From: a virus
Direction: 5' to 3' (one strand)
DNA: 34,815 nucleotides
IMG/VR virus record: IMGVR_UViG_3300044533_000998
Span: 1 to 34,815 of that record
A program made the position numbers and the translations under genes. A model generated the notes under the pieces. It did not search any database. It was not told the origin of the DNA and was given only the letters and a program-made list of their open reading frames with translations. Position 1 is the stretch's first letter, and each line of letters begins with the position of its first letter. Of this stretch, positions 9,466 to 18,479 are shown piece by piece.

Positions 9466-9801
9466 TTACTTTGCTTTACTAACTGCTTTTTTACTAGTAG
9501 TTTGATGCACATCAGTAACAAATTTATTTTCCCAATCTGTGATGTTTTTTAAGAAAACTTCGTAATGTTCATCAGACTCAAATACAACACGTAAACTAGG
9601 ATCTCTTGGATCCATAGAACTTACGTTAACACTAACATTCGCAGTATTTATTTGGAATGTATATGAATGCAATCTTTCAATTTGCGTCATTGCTACATTC
9701 AAACCGAGTGTTTCAGTATAGTATTTAATAGCATCTCTTACATCTTTAAAATTTCTCATTCCTTCTTCATTGAATGGAATTACTTGAACTTCTGTACTCA
9801 T
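9466..9801 (-). CDS. Small tail protein after the tail tube gene, possible tail assembly chaperone
   Basis: The gene encodes 111 residues, with an ATG 12 bp downstream of the tail tube gene. The protein looks compact alpha/beta (a helix around FKDVRDAIKYY, then strands in YTFQINTANVSVNV) and has a Lys-rich tail. Proteins of this size directly after the tail tube gene are commonly tail assembly chaperones or tube-associated factors. There is no motif to decide. A strong terminator follows 20 bp after the stop, so this is the last gene of the highly expressed head/tube segment. Confidence 0.7.
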   Translation of the reverse strand: MSTEVQVIPFNEEGMRNFKDVRDAIKYYTETLGLNVAMTQIERLHSYTFQINTANVSVNVSSMDPRDPSLRVVFESDEHYEVFLKNITDWENKFVTDVHQTTSKKAVSKAK

Positions 9802-9812
9802 AACTAAAAATA

Positions 9813-10715
9813 TTAAGCAGTAAATGTATAACTTCCTGTGTAACCTGTTCTGATTACTTTGATTGTGTAAGAGTTACCTACAACAAATGCACCTGCAGTT
9901 AAAGTGTATTGACCTGCAATACCTGCATTCTCAACAATCGATGTGATTGGAACGATTGCACCTGCTGTGTTATTATACAAACTAAAGTCTGCAGCAACAC
10001 CACCTGTAAATTTGATAGGGTTCAACGCAGTACCATAATCCAATGCAGCACTAAATACACGAGTTGTAGCAGTACTAGAGATGTTTGTTAAATTCACATC
10101 TAACATACCATTCAATGTATTGAAGTCAACTCCTGCTTCTGATGCAGTAATCATGTACATTGTAGACTCATCAAACAAACGATCAAAGTCAAAAGCAACC
10201 ATGATTTTTTGTGTAGTCGAGTCAGTAGCGAACATGAACTTTGGATCAAATGAAGGGTTGTCTACAGGAATTGGATACAATGCTCCATTCTGTTTTGAAC
10301 CAATCAAGTTACCATTTACATCGATAATGTAAACACCAAAATCAACACATCGGTTGTTTTGTAATTTACCTAAAAATGTAGGAGTAGAATCCTCTGCCCA
10401 TAACTCTCCTGCGAAAGAACGCTTACCTTGACGAAGGAATACCATTCTTCCACTATTTGCTTCTTCAAATTTAGTTTCTGCTTTAGGCAATTCTACATTC
10501 TCGAATTGTGGTAAAGGAAACCATCTTTTTGATGCGTCAGCGTTGTTTGTTAAAGTACTCCAAACAGGTAGTGGAGTGTTCAACGGAATGCTGTTTTTTG
10601 TTCCATCATTTGCGATCAAAGGAACCATGATCAATCTTGCGGTTACTGATTGTATTGCTACACAGTTCGGTCTACCTGTATTCGATAAACCCATATTACA
10701 ATTACATCCTGCCAT
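9813..10715 (-). CDS. Major tail (tube) protein with C-terminal Ig-like domain
   Basis: The gene encodes 300 residues, located after the head-tail connectors and before the chaperone-like genes and tape measure, the standard place of the tail tube protein. The N-terminus has a short Cys motif (GCNCNMG). Residues about 15-200 form the beta-rich tube domain. Residues about 215-300, rich in Thr, Ala, Gly and Val, resemble an Ig-like beta-sandwich (for example AGQYTLTAG and GNSYTIKVI) of the sort that decorates tail tubes and may bind glycans weakly. The assignment rests on order, size and composition. The TAA-rich AT leader before it has no clear promoter. Confidence 0.8.
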   Translation of the reverse strand: MAGCNCNMGLSNTGRPNCVAIQSVTARLIMVPLIANDGTKNSIPLNTPLPVWSTLTNNADASKRWFPLPQFENVELPKAETKFEEANSGRMVFLRQGKRSFAGELWAEDSTPTFLGKLQNNRCVDFGVYIIDVNGNLIGSKQNGALYPIPVDNPSFDPKFMFATDSTTQKIMVAFDFDRLFDESTMYMITASEAGVDFNTLNGMLDVNLTNISSTATTRVFSAALDYGTALNPIKFTGGVAADFSLYNNTAGAIVPITSIVENAGIAGQYTLTAGAFVVGNSYTIKVIRTGYTGSYTFTA

Positions 10716-10736
10716 TTTTTTATTTTTTTAAGACAT

Positions 10737-11408
10737 TTAACATTTACAATTTTCTTTGTATTTTTTCAAAGTGAACCTTAATTCAACCCCTGATAAATTA
10801 GCATCTAGAATATTCTGAAACATTCCCGACTCTTTTTCAACCCCAAACCTACTAAAAGAATAGATACCATAACTATCAATACGAACAAATTTTCTGTTAC
10901 TATTGATAACTTTCATTATTTCATTCGCTAGATTCTCCATTGGAAGTACTACTTGTTCTCTATGGTCTGCTACATAGAAATTAGTGATATTCGTTTCATC
11001 TAGAATGAATAACCTTAATTCTGTTTCAAATTCGAGAGTACTTTCTCTTCCAAACGATTGGTATCTAATCAATTCCAACAACCATACCAATGGTGTCTTT
11101 TCAATCAAATGATTACCCGAAATAGTCCATTCTCGGTTGGCAGATATTTTAGTACCTGTTATCCAAAATGGAGTGTTCAATGTGATTACACCTTCCAAAC
11201 CTTTCGGTTCAGTTACGATGTATTCATCATCTACCAATTCAGTTATTAGGTATTTACTACCTTCTGAATCTAGGACATATTTACCAATTCTTGCCCATTT
11301 AGTTTTACAAACGTATGTTCTTTTAGTTATACTATCATACTTACCTGTGATTGTTTTATCAACACCTGCAATTATATTTTGTACTATACTAGAAATTTCC
11401 TTTGTCAT
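10737..11408 (-). CDS. Neck/tail-completion protein
   Basis: The ATG at 11408 overlaps the stop of the connector gene as ATGA and gives 223 residues (MTKEIS start). A longer form using an upstream start would run 12 codons into the connector and is not preferred. The protein appears alpha/beta with long strands in the first half (TYVCKTKWARIGKYVLDSEG, GVITLNTPFWITG) and a C-terminal CKC. Its place between the connector and the tail tube gene matches tail terminator, stopper or head-closure proteins. No family is recognised with certainty. Confidence 0.75.
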   Translation of the reverse strand: MTKEISSIVQNIIAGVDKTITGKYDSITKRTYVCKTKWARIGKYVLDSEGSKYLITELVDDEYIVTEPKGLEGVITLNTPFWITGTKISANREWTISGNHLIEKTPLVWLLELIRYQSFGRESTLEFETELRLFILDETNITNFYVADHREQVVLPMENLANEIMKVINSNRKFVRIDSYGIYSFSRFGVEKESGMFQNILDANLSGVELRFTLKKYKENCKC

Positions 11409-12391
11409 AACCAATAAGCGTATTGTAAATAATTTCCTTTCCATTTACGATAATCTCCAAGACCTACATACAATACTCCCATTTGAGCATTTGATGTTGC
11501 AGCACCTGGCAGAGTTAAAACATCGCCAATTTTGTAATTAATACCTGCATTACTATTCGACAACTTGTATATCGATCCAATGCCAAGTCCATTAACTTTG
11601 AAAGTAGCAGTACCACCTACAATAGTTAATACATCATTCAATGCATATCCTTGACCTGAATGTTCAATTGTTATATCAGTTACTACACCTGCACTAGTTA
11701 GAATAAGCACTGTACAACCACTTCCTGAACCACCTGTCGTTGGTAAAATATCTCCATTTTGGTATGCTGTACCGCCTGTCAATATAGATACATTTTGTTT
11801 TACACCGCCTATCAATTCCATTTGAACATCTGACTTGTATCCTGTACCACTACCACCTGTAAATGATGCTTGTATCAAATCACTAGGGTATCCAACTCCA
11901 CTATTTGGAAACCAAATTTGTAAAATCTGCCCTGTTGGTGCTGATGAGTTGTATAGCATGTATTCTTGAATAGCACGATATGTTTTAATTGATTCATTGT
12001 ACCTTGCATACATCATTGAGTATAAAGGAGTTACAACTGAACTATTCTCACTTTGTTGTGCGACATTACCAAATGGAGTCATCTGATTGATGAGGTCTTT
12101 GGCATATTCAAAATAAATAAAGCCTTTAAGCATATCCAATATCCCTTCTGACATAGCAATATGTCGCATGTCAAGTTGTTCATTAAATGGATTAAACACT
12201 TTAATGAAGTTGGGGGATTGTGGAATACCTCCATTCAAATCCCCCATAAAATCATTGTATAGTTCTACTCCAAATAACTGAACAAGGTACTTTTTCTCAT
12301 ATCTTTCGATATAAGACTCCAACTTTGTTTTATCATACATTCCTGTATGAAGTTGAAACTTTCCTGTGAAATCAGATACTTCTAAAAACAT
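11405..12391 (-). CDS. Head-tail connector with inserted Gly-rich repeat domain
   Basis: The gene encodes 328 residues. Residues 1-148 are helical and resemble the small head-tail adaptor proteins of Bacteroidota siphoviruses (a DUF6712-like pattern with YLVQLFGVELYNDFM and GFIYFEYAKDL), which dock under the portal. Residues about 160-310 are different: four related repeats with a G-x-x-Y, D-V/I-L, Gly-rich pattern, centred near Y168, Y210, Y249 and Y286 and resembling beta repeats of phage adhesion proteins. The last 17 residues (GDYRKWKGNYLQYAYWL) look like the return of the connector chain. The repeat block would project from the neck. The connector role is inferred from order; the repeats are directly visible. 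Confidence 0.75.
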   Translation of the reverse strand: MFLEVSDFTGKFQLHTGMYDKTKLESYIERYEKKYLVQLFGVELYNDFMGDLNGGIPQSPNFIKVFNPFNEQLDMRHIAMSEGILDMLKGFIYFEYAKDLINQMTPFGNVAQQSENSSVVTPLYSMMYARYNESIKTYRAIQEYMLYNSSAPTGQILQIWFPNSGVGYPSDLIQASFTGGSGTGYKSDVQMELIGGVKQNVSILTGGTAYQNGDILPTTGGSGSGCTVLILTSAGVVTDITIEHSGQGYALNDVLTIVGGTATFKVNGLGIGSIYKLSNSNAGINYKIGDVLTLPGAATSNAQMGVLYVGLGDYRKWKGNYLQYAYWL

Positions 12392-12397
12392 ACTATT

Positions 12398-12694
12398 TTA
12401 TTTTAATTTTCCTAAACCTCTCTTCAAGAATATTTTAGCCAATTCTCCTGTAATCTTCCATACTGTACCTTTAGGTAAGTGATGTTCCTTTCCATTTGAT
12501 TCGAATTCATATTCTTTATCATCATCAAGATGAACATTTACATGTACACCTTTTGCTGTTTTGGTAACTTCTGCATCAATGATTGGAGTATCTAAAGAAG
12601 CATTAACATTTCCTTCTGCATCTCTGTGGAATTCAATGTCAACGTGTTTAGTATCAATCTTGATGTCAACAGGTTTTTTTGGTTTTCTAGTCAT
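12398..12694 (-). CDS. Small protein between major capsid and connector genes
   Basis: The gene encodes 98 residues, highly charged with a basic N-terminus (RKPKKP) and alternating strand-forming sequence (VDIKIDTKHVDIEFH, GVHVNVHLDDDKEYEF), ending in a basic helix. It lies 22 bp after the major capsid gene and 6 bp before the connector gene. This position and size would fit a capsid decoration protein or a small head-completion factor, but no homology is recognised. It is probably transcribed at the same high level as the capsid gene. Confidence 0.7.
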   Translation of the reverse strand: MTRKPKKPVDIKIDTKHVDIEFHRDAEGNVNASLDTPIIDAEVTKTAKGVHVNVHLDDDKEYEFESNGKEHHLPKGTVWKITGELAKIFLKRGLGKLK

Positions 12695-12716
12695 CTTTGC
12701 TAATTTATGGTGTTAC

Positions 12717-13922
12717 TTATGGTTTGTTGATTGCAGTAATTGCAGTAGCAATAGTACCTTTAACAAATGCATTTACATCGTTTGCTTTAACATAGTGTAC
12801 TAAACGTGCTTCTGCTAAAATCGATACCATATTACGTTGGAAGTCGTCATTAACATATCCTACAGTAACATTCATATTCTCACGCATTCTTACGTTAGAT
12901 TTTGACATATCTCCAACCAAGAAATTACCTGCAGTCATCCATGTAGTAGAAACTACTGTCAATTCTGCTAATTTAGGTTGTCCTGTCAAGTTGTCTACGT
13001 AGAAAATTGGGTAAGTGTACTCTCCTGTAGATGTTTTAGTTAACTGCATTTTAGCAACATCAATTGGGTTCAATACTACGTGTGTAGCCATGAATTTATT
13101 TGATTCGATTGTAGCAGCCGCAACACGAATAACATCAGAGATATTTGCTTGTGGAATACTTGTTGCAAATGTACCTGCAGCGAATGTTTGAGCAAATGAC
13201 AACAATCCTTCCAAGTTAGCACCAACACCTGTACCATTCAATAAAGAGTTCTCAATCTGATCCTCTAGCGTTGCTAACAAGTCAGTATTGATTTCGTTAC
13301 GTACAAATGACAAATCTTCCAACATTTCTTTGGATACTTTGATCATTCCTGCAACTTTTTTCACTTCTTTTGATACCTCTTGGTATTTCAATTCTCCTTC
13401 GGTTTTAACACCTGCTTCTGCTGTCCAACCTGCAGTAGAGATTAATGTTTGCTGAATGTAAGTAACGAATTTAGATACTGTACTTCCAACATTTGCGATT
13501 TGACGAAGTTTAGGAACTTGTCTAGCGATTCTGTTTACACCTGCTTCTAATGTTGACAAAGCGATGTTACCTGTGTAATCTCCTGTGATTGTAGTGTCAG
13601 CCTTGATGTCTAACTCTAAAGATTTACCACTTTTCAATTCTTCCACTTGGCTTTTGTAACCTTCTACAACTTGTTCTCCGATAGACAATACACGAGTAAC
13701 TTTGTTGTTTTGTGCTTTTTCAGCCAATGCTTCGATCTTTCCTTCGAAACCTGCGATTGCTGTTTCAATTGCTTGACTTTTTTCAGTCAATCCTTTTAAT
13801 GATTCTACATCATTTTTCAATCCTTCAATGTCACTTTTTGTAACCATAGAAGTCATTTTTTCGTTGAACTTTGTTTCGATTTGTTCAACTACTTGCTCGG
13901 GCGTTAAATTGTTTTCTGCCAT
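12717..13922 (-). CDS. HK97-fold major capsid protein
   Basis: The gene encodes 401 residues. The first 100 or so residues are coiled coil rich in Glu, Lys and Gln, corresponding to the scaffolding delta domain of HK97-family capsids. The segment around residues 105-120 (ELDIKADTTITGDYTGN) is the likely boundary that the prohead protease cuts. The remaining 285 residues carry typical HK97-family features: WTAEAGVKTEGELKYQEVS, the long helix with LEDLSFVRNEINTDLLATLE, NSLLNGTG and a C-terminal GYVNDDFQRNMVSILAEARL. It follows the protease gene by 4 bp. Gene order portal, protease, capsid is the HK97 order. The protein forms the icosahedral shell. Confidence 0.93.
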   Translation of the reverse strand: MAENNLTPEQVVEQIETKFNEKMTSMVTKSDIEGLKNDVESLKGLTEKSQAIETAIAGFEGKIEALAEKAQNNKVTRVLSIGEQVVEGYKSQVEELKSGKSLELDIKADTTITGDYTGNIALSTLEAGVNRIARQVPKLRQIANVGSTVSKFVTYIQQTLISTAGWTAEAGVKTEGELKYQEVSKEVKKVAGMIKVSKEMLEDLSFVRNEINTDLLATLEDQIENSLLNGTGVGANLEGLLSFAQTFAAGTFATSIPQANISDVIRVAAATIESNKFMATHVVLNPIDVAKMQLTKTSTGEYTYPIFYVDNLTGQPKLAELTVVSTTWMTAGNFLVGDMSKSNVRMRENMNVTVGYVNDDFQRNMVSILAEARLVHYVKANDVNAFVKGTIATAITAINKP

Positions 13923-13926
13923 CTTT

Positions 13927-14691
13927 TTACATTTTTAAATTATTAACTACTGTATTCCAATCAAATGAATTCTCAACTACCAAAGTTGGCTCTACAATTA
14001 TAGAATGCTTTACATCAAGCGGTTCTGATTGTGCGAGTAACAATAATTGATTATTCAAATATTTTAATTTCATTTCCAATTCATACAAACGATCATCTGT
14101 ACCTTGACCTTTTACGATTGCTCTAGTAACTAGGTCTATGTCTGTAGATAGTTTCTGTGCGTATGTTTTTCTGTTTTCTGATTTCATTACATCTATAACA
14201 GGTGTCTCTTCGTTAGCACCAAACAATACTGCTGATCCTTCGAATAGTTTTACCTCGCTGATTAAATAGTAACCGCCCTTATCCATAGTAGCGTCATCAA
14301 CCCATTTAATCTTGTCTTGAATGTATTGAAAGCCAATGCTATGCTCTCTGATGATTCCATCTTGATAATCTTGCCAAGCATCTTCTCCTTTAGTGGATTT
14401 ACCACATTGTGCTACTGCAAATAATCCGTTATCATCTTCCTGTAACGATAGGAATTTGCCAATCTGATGTTCCCAATCATGGTAACGTAGAAAAGCAATC
14501 TTACGATTAGAAACAGACGATGGTCCACGTTCTTCTATGGACTTTTTAAATGCTCCTTTCTTAATCATATCCAAATCACTATCCACGTTATCAAACTTTG
14601 ATAAGTAAATAGCAACTTCACGTTTATCTGCTGATATGTCTTTAATCTCGGCAGTCGTTTTTGTTGAATATGAATTTATAACTCTTTCCAT
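13927..14691 (-). CDS. HK97-family prohead protease
   Basis: The gene encodes 254 residues. Phage prohead proteases of this family are serine proteases of the herpesvirus assemblin fold; they cleave the capsid scaffold domain during maturation. The catalytic His is likely H71 in FLRYHDWEHQIGKF and the catalytic Ser likely S118 in IREHSIGF, the usual His-then-Ser order and spacing. The strand/helix pattern LDMIKKGAFKKSI near residue 40-52 is also characteristic. Residues after about 170 form a linker and helical tail that may serve as scaffold. The gene is directly upstream of the capsid gene. Confidence 0.9.
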   Translation of the reverse strand: MERVINSYSTKTTAEIKDISADKREVAIYLSKFDNVDSDLDMIKKGAFKKSIEERGPSSVSNRKIAFLRYHDWEHQIGKFLSLQEDDNGLFAVAQCGKSTKGEDAWQDYQDGIIREHSIGFQYIQDKIKWVDDATMDKGGYYLISEVKLFEGSAVLFGANEETPVIDVMKSENRKTYAQKLSTDIDLVTRAIVKGQGTDDRLYELEMKLKYLNNQLLLLAQSEPLDVKHSIIVEPTLVVENSFDWNTVVNNLKM

Positions 14692-14712
14692 GTGTCAAAT
14701 TTAATTAATTTT

Positions 14713-15930
14713 TTAAATATTCATCAACAACCTAACCTCTTCTTGCGAAAGTGCTACTCCTAATTGTTGAATCTTTAACAAAGTGTCTGCTTTGGTACTT
14801 TGAACATTTGCTATTCTTTCCTCATCTTCTTGCAGTACTTTAAGGTGGTCAAACTCGGCTTCTAACTTGTAGCCTTCTTGTGCCAGTCCGAATTGTTGGC
14901 AGATAACATCATACATTTGTTGTGTTTCGGGAATGATTGTATCAGTATACACCATTCTTATTGAGTCACGTACATTTGTAAATGTGCTTCCTTGCTCACT
15001 AGAGAATAGATTTGAATTCAATCCAAATGCATCGATAATAGCCAACTTATCTGCTGTCATCTCTTCAAACAACATTAGATCTCTAGTCGGGAATGACATT
15101 GGTTTCCAATCTACTTGTGCTTCCGTAATAATCAATTCATCTTTACTTCTACGATACCAATCCATTTGAATTTCTTTTTTTTCTTTTGGATCCATAGGTA
15201 ATGCACCACCCATATCGCTTTTCTGTGCCGACAATATACCAATTGCACCGATATTCTCTAGCAATACGTTTCTTTTGTTGTATGCTGCTTTGATGTTTGA
15301 TAATGGGTACTTTAACGATTCAATCTTTGACGATGGATTAATTATATTCAGTCCATCTGTTGTACATAAGTATAAGATTTCGTTTGCTTCGAAGTTTTCT
15401 ACTTGGTCATCATCATACGTAAACTTGTACCCATCAATCAATCCATCTACATCTAACTGCTTTAATGTCTTGCCCGACAATTTGATTTGCATCTTGTGTG
15501 AAGGCAATGGTACAATAAGGTTTCTAATGTTAAACGATCTTTCAGGACAATAAGCGAATGAATTTGAGTACAATGCGTCATTAACTGATAATGAATAGAT
15601 TACATCACTCCATGACTGAACAGGATTTGGTTTTGCTACCAAGTCATATATCCAATGGTTTTCTACCTTGTCTCCGTTCTTATCGTACAAACAAGGCTTA
15701 CCTGCTGCCATCATTGATGCTCTTTTGTCTACAACCGCACGTAACTCGGGGATCTCTAAATAGTGTCTATAAGCATGATTGGTATCAATCCATATCGCTT
15801 GTTTCACTCCCCATATTTGATTAGATACAGGAAGAAAATTTCTAAACTGCTCTATGTATCTTTTATTTTTGTTGAAGTCTAGTCCTAAAAAAGACTCCAA
15901 AAAGTTCCAATTATTATTATTTTCTGCCAT
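14713..15930 (-). CDS. Portal protein, HK97 family
   Basis: The ATG at 15930 gives 405 residues; a TTG 9 bp upstream would add three codons. Portal proteins form the dodecameric ring at one capsid vertex through which DNA is packed and ejected. Recognisable family features are LRAVVDKRASMMA near the N-terminus, WIYDLVAKPNPVQSWSDV, a central helical region with YPLSNIKAAYNKRNVLLENIG, and FSSEQGSTFTNVRDSIRMVY in the C-terminal half. The length is typical for the HK97 family. It sits between the large terminase (24 bp upstream) and the prohead protease. Confidence 0.92.
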   Translation of the reverse strand: MAENNNNWNFLESFLGLDFNKNKRYIEQFRNFLPVSNQIWGVKQAIWIDTNHAYRHYLEIPELRAVVDKRASMMAAGKPCLYDKNGDKVENHWIYDLVAKPNPVQSWSDVIYSLSVNDALYSNSFAYCPERSFNIRNLIVPLPSHKMQIKLSGKTLKQLDVDGLIDGYKFTYDDDQVENFEANEILYLCTTDGLNIINPSSKIESLKYPLSNIKAAYNKRNVLLENIGAIGILSAQKSDMGGALPMDPKEKKEIQMDWYRRSKDELIITEAQVDWKPMSFPTRDLMLFEEMTADKLAIIDAFGLNSNLFSSEQGSTFTNVRDSIRMVYTDTIIPETQQMYDVICQQFGLAQEGYKLEAEFDHLKVLQEDEERIANVQSTKADTLLKIQQLGVALSQEEVRLLMNI

Positions 15931-15954
15931 TTCATACAACTATTTATAACAAAA

Positions 15955-17331
15955 TTACTCTAAATTCCTAAACATTGATTGAACAAATATAGACAATCCT
16001 GCTAAACTATCGGGTGCATCATCGTTTTTATTACCACCTTCTTTTGAAAATGATAATAAATTGTCCATAAACTGTATCTGCTCGGGACTATTCGTGTTGA
16101 CAAATATCATGTTGTTCATAATGAACGCACTCTGCATAATTATTCTAGTCATCTTGTTCGTACTATTGTGTACTTGCAATACTTTTGCTTTGGTATGGTT
16201 TTGTAACTGCCTAGCGAACATTGCTCCCATTGCATTACTTTCTACACGTACATACGATGCGTTCCATTGGTTCAACTTACTTGCTACTAGAGGAATTGTT
16301 ACATCTGTGTTGTCTTTGCTATAAGCGTAATCTATGACATATATTTTACTATCAATAACTGCTGCTATAACACATGCAGTATAATCCTTTCCTTGATCTG
16401 ATACATCGACATATCCGATACAACCTTCAATTCTCGATACCTCTTTGCCTTCTTCATAGTATTTGGATATTTTAAGGAATTCATCATTCTCGATAGTTTG
16501 AATATTACCAAACAAGCGACCTTTCATATCTACAGGTTCTTGCATGTATTCTGCCAACCATATTTCTTTTGGAGTTCTTCTACGCTTTTCGATGTACTCT
16601 TCTGTGGTCATTGCAGTTTCGCAGTACGATTTGTTGTCATCGGTCATTGCTTTAATAACGATAATCTTATCATACAAACCTTCTTTCATGTTTCTACCGA
16701 TCACATCATTTATTGACCAACGTGTACCAACATCTACTCTAGCACAACCCGACTCGAAACGTGAATCATGCGTTGCTTCCTTCCATTGAATAATCTTATC
16801 ATTTGTTCCATCAGACAATGCTTCTTCTAGTCCTTTGTATAAGTCATCGGTAATACCAACTTTGGTTGCTCCAAACCCGATAATCGTTCCACCTACACCC
16901 GCACCGAAGTAACCAACCATCTTACTGCTTGTTGTATTCCAACCTTGCAGGTTTGATTTGTTTGGAGAAAGTCTAGTTTCAAATACTTCTTGGAACTTCT
17001 CTCCTGTTACTATACTTCTAACATCGTAACTGAACTTTAGATACAATGTCGCTGTACAAGTGTTACGCATTACTGACTCACTAGGATTCCTACCTAGAGT
17101 CCATGCACAGAACACAGACACCATATATGATTTACCTGCTCTAGGTGGCATACATACTGCTAGTGATTTGATTGTGCCTTCCTCTATTTCTTGAAGTGCG
17201 TCTGCTACTTCTTTAAGGAATGGTCGCTTAATGAAAAAATCGTAATCTAGGTATAAACAAAACTGCCAAAGATTTCTCCTAGACAGTTCCTGTTTCAATA
17301 TCAATACCGCTTCCTCTTTTTTAGTCCTCAT
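15955..17331 (-). CDS. terL: Terminase large subunit
   Basis: The gene encodes 458 residues: the packaging motor ATPase and nuclease. The N-terminal ATPase has a Walker A at residues 61-68 (MPPRAGKS) and a Walker B-like VGITDD at about 158-163. The C-terminal RNase H-like nuclease begins near residue 303 with GYVDVSDQGKDYTACV (Asp309), has VRVESNAMG (Glu364), and ends with KNDDAPDSLAG (Asp437/438/441). The gene overlaps the small terminase by 11 bp. All motifs expected for an active enzyme are visible. I cannot tell from sequence whether it cuts at cos or pac sites. Confidence 0.95.
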   Translation of the reverse strand: MRTKKEEAVLILKQELSRRNLWQFCLYLDYDFFIKRPFLKEVADALQEIEEGTIKSLAVCMPPRAGKSYMVSVFCAWTLGRNPSESVMRNTCTATLYLKFSYDVRSIVTGEKFQEVFETRLSPNKSNLQGWNTTSSKMVGYFGAGVGGTIIGFGATKVGITDDLYKGLEEALSDGTNDKIIQWKEATHDSRFESGCARVDVGTRWSINDVIGRNMKEGLYDKIIVIKAMTDDNKSYCETAMTTEEYIEKRRRTPKEIWLAEYMQEPVDMKGRLFGNIQTIENDEFLKISKYYEEGKEVSRIEGCIGYVDVSDQGKDYTACVIAAVIDSKIYVIDYAYSKDNTDVTIPLVASKLNQWNASYVRVESNAMGAMFARQLQNHTKAKVLQVHNSTNKMTRIIMQSAFIMNNMIFVNTNSPEQIQFMDNLLSFSKEGGNKNDDAPDSLAGLSIFVQSMFRNLE

Positions 17332-17695
17332 CTTTTACCAAGTCAAGTAGTTCTTCTGTAGACAACCCACTTAAGTCTGGCTTATCTTTATTGAATTCAA
17401 ACTCTTGTCTTTCGACATATCCTCTATTCTTTCCTTTGGTCTTTAGATAGAAGATTAACAACGTGGCATTTTCATTCTTGATACCTTTCAACAACTGACT
17501 TTCTGCAAAGTCTAGATTACGTTCTTCTATATCCTTGACATGCGAATGAAACGACTTGTCCTCTGATATCCAATTGTAATAGGTTGTTCTTGCTATGTTA
17601 CATCGATCACACGCTAGAGATATATTCCCTAACGTGCTTTTCAATGCTTCAATAAAATTTTCTTTTGCTTTTACTGTTCGTTTTTGATCAGACAT
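17321..17695 (-). CDS. terS: Terminase small subunit
   Basis: The gene encodes 124 residues. The N-terminal part contains a helix-turn-helix (FIEALKSTLGNISLACDRC followed by ARTTYYNWISEDKSF), the pattern of phage small terminases and phBC6A51-like DNA-binding proteins. The C-terminal part is charged and probably mediates oligomerisation and contact with TerL. It recognises the packaging site, which often lies in or next to its own gene. A clear promoter lies 39 bp upstream of the start, and the large subunit gene overlaps the 3' end by 11 bp. Confidence 0.88.
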   Translation of the reverse strand: MSDQKRTVKAKENFIEALKSTLGNISLACDRCNIARTTYYNWISEDKSFHSHVKDIEERNLDFAESQLLKGIKNENATLLIFYLKTKGKNRGYVERQEFEFNKDKPDLSGLSTEELLDLVKDED

Positions 17696-17733
17696 ACTTT
17701 TCTTTTTATATTGTTCAGTTTGTTCAATTTCGA

Positions 17734-17765
17734 CAAATATAAATAAAATTTAAAATAGTGCTGTT
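17734..17765 (-). promoter_or_regulatory. Late promoter ahead of the terminase genes
   Basis: On the minus strand, TATATTTG at 17741-17734 is a perfect Bacteroidota -7 box (TAnnTTTG). The usual -33 TTG is not obvious at the expected distance, where the sequence is T-rich and overlaps the end of the upstream gene. The leader (17733-17696) is not the ACAAAAC type seen at the early promoters. It probably drives the packaging, head and tail genes. Confidence 0.65.
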
Positions 17766-18424
17766 TGCTCAATAGTTGGTCCTACAATTTCATCATTGAT
17801 GAACTCTTGTCGAATTGGTTCCCACCCTTCAAGCATTACTCTATTGCCAATTGCTAAATGGTTTTCGTAATGTCCTGATAATAAGGTACAATCGAGTCCC
17901 ATTCTTTTGCCTTCGTATGTGTGTCCATCGAGTACGTTTTTTGGCATACCTTGCCATTCGTGGTCGAGTATTGTTCTTACGAATTCTTTTGGTTCGGGTT
18001 TGATAACGTACCAAGTCCAAAGACAATTGTAAACTCGTGGATTAATCCAAGATATTTGGGTTTTTTGTCGGATTTCTCGTGTTATTGAGTCCCCTTGTAG
18101 TTTGCCCGTACTACATGCTTCTTCTGCGTAATCGAAAAAGGGTTGTGCGTATCCTCTTCCATGAAGTGTGTTGCGTTCACAAAGAGATTGCCAATCTTGA
18201 TTTAGAATGTCGATGTAACATTCGTTTAAGTCCTTGAATGAATGAGGAAAAACATCTTCGAATAGTGAGCCGACTAATATAGATGCCAACCCCGATTTTG
18301 ATAGATTTTTTGCCGATTCTTCAAGTCCTTGTCTCCAACCAATGCGAACCGATTTGATTGCCAATGACTTCCAAGCCGATTCCGAATAGCCATTAATTAA
18401 ACGTAATTTTGATTTTGCTTTCAT
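17750..18424 (-). CDS. Orphan protein resembling a RarA/MgsA-type C-terminal domain, with clamp-binding-like tail
   Basis: The ATG at 18424 (MKAKSK) gives 224 residues; a further upstream frame runs through the promoter and is not used. The N-terminal SESAWKSLAIKSVRIGWRQG, SILVGSLFEDVFP, and the later DGHTYEGKRMG and GWEPIR segments recall the helical C-terminal part of RarA/MgsA-type AAA+ proteins, without any ATPase domain. The last five residues, QTALF, fit the QxxLF clamp-binding pattern. The gene has its own promoter and stands between the glycosyltransferases and terminase. A role at replication forks or in recombination is a guess; the resemblance is from memory and unverified. Confidence 0.8.
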   Translation of the reverse strand: MKAKSKLRLINGYSESAWKSLAIKSVRIGWRQGLEESAKNLSKSGLASILVGSLFEDVFPHSFKDLNECYIDILNQDWQSLCERNTLHGRGYAQPFFDYAEEACSTGKLQGDSITREIRQKTQISWINPRVYNCLWTWYVIKPEPKEFVRTILDHEWQGMPKNVLDGHTYEGKRMGLDCTLLSGHYENHLAIGNRVMLEGWEPIRQEFINDEIVGPTIEQTALF

Positions 18425-18475
18425 ATTGTTTTGTTTTGTTATAATCAAATATACGTATAATTTATTGAATAACAA
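18425..18475 (-). promoter_or_regulatory. Promoter-leader module 1
   Basis: Minus strand: TTG at 18475-18473, 19 bp, then TATATTTG at 18453-18446, a full match to the Bacteroidota promoter. The leader contains ACAAAACAAAAC and ends at the ATG of the RarA-like gene. It is the only copy of the repeated module located outside the early region. Confidence 0.85.
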
Positions 18476-18479
18476 TGAG

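Noticed and set aside
11137-11541. Plus-strand frame of 134 codons
   Set aside because: It overlaps two structural genes in antisense and has no promoter or family features.
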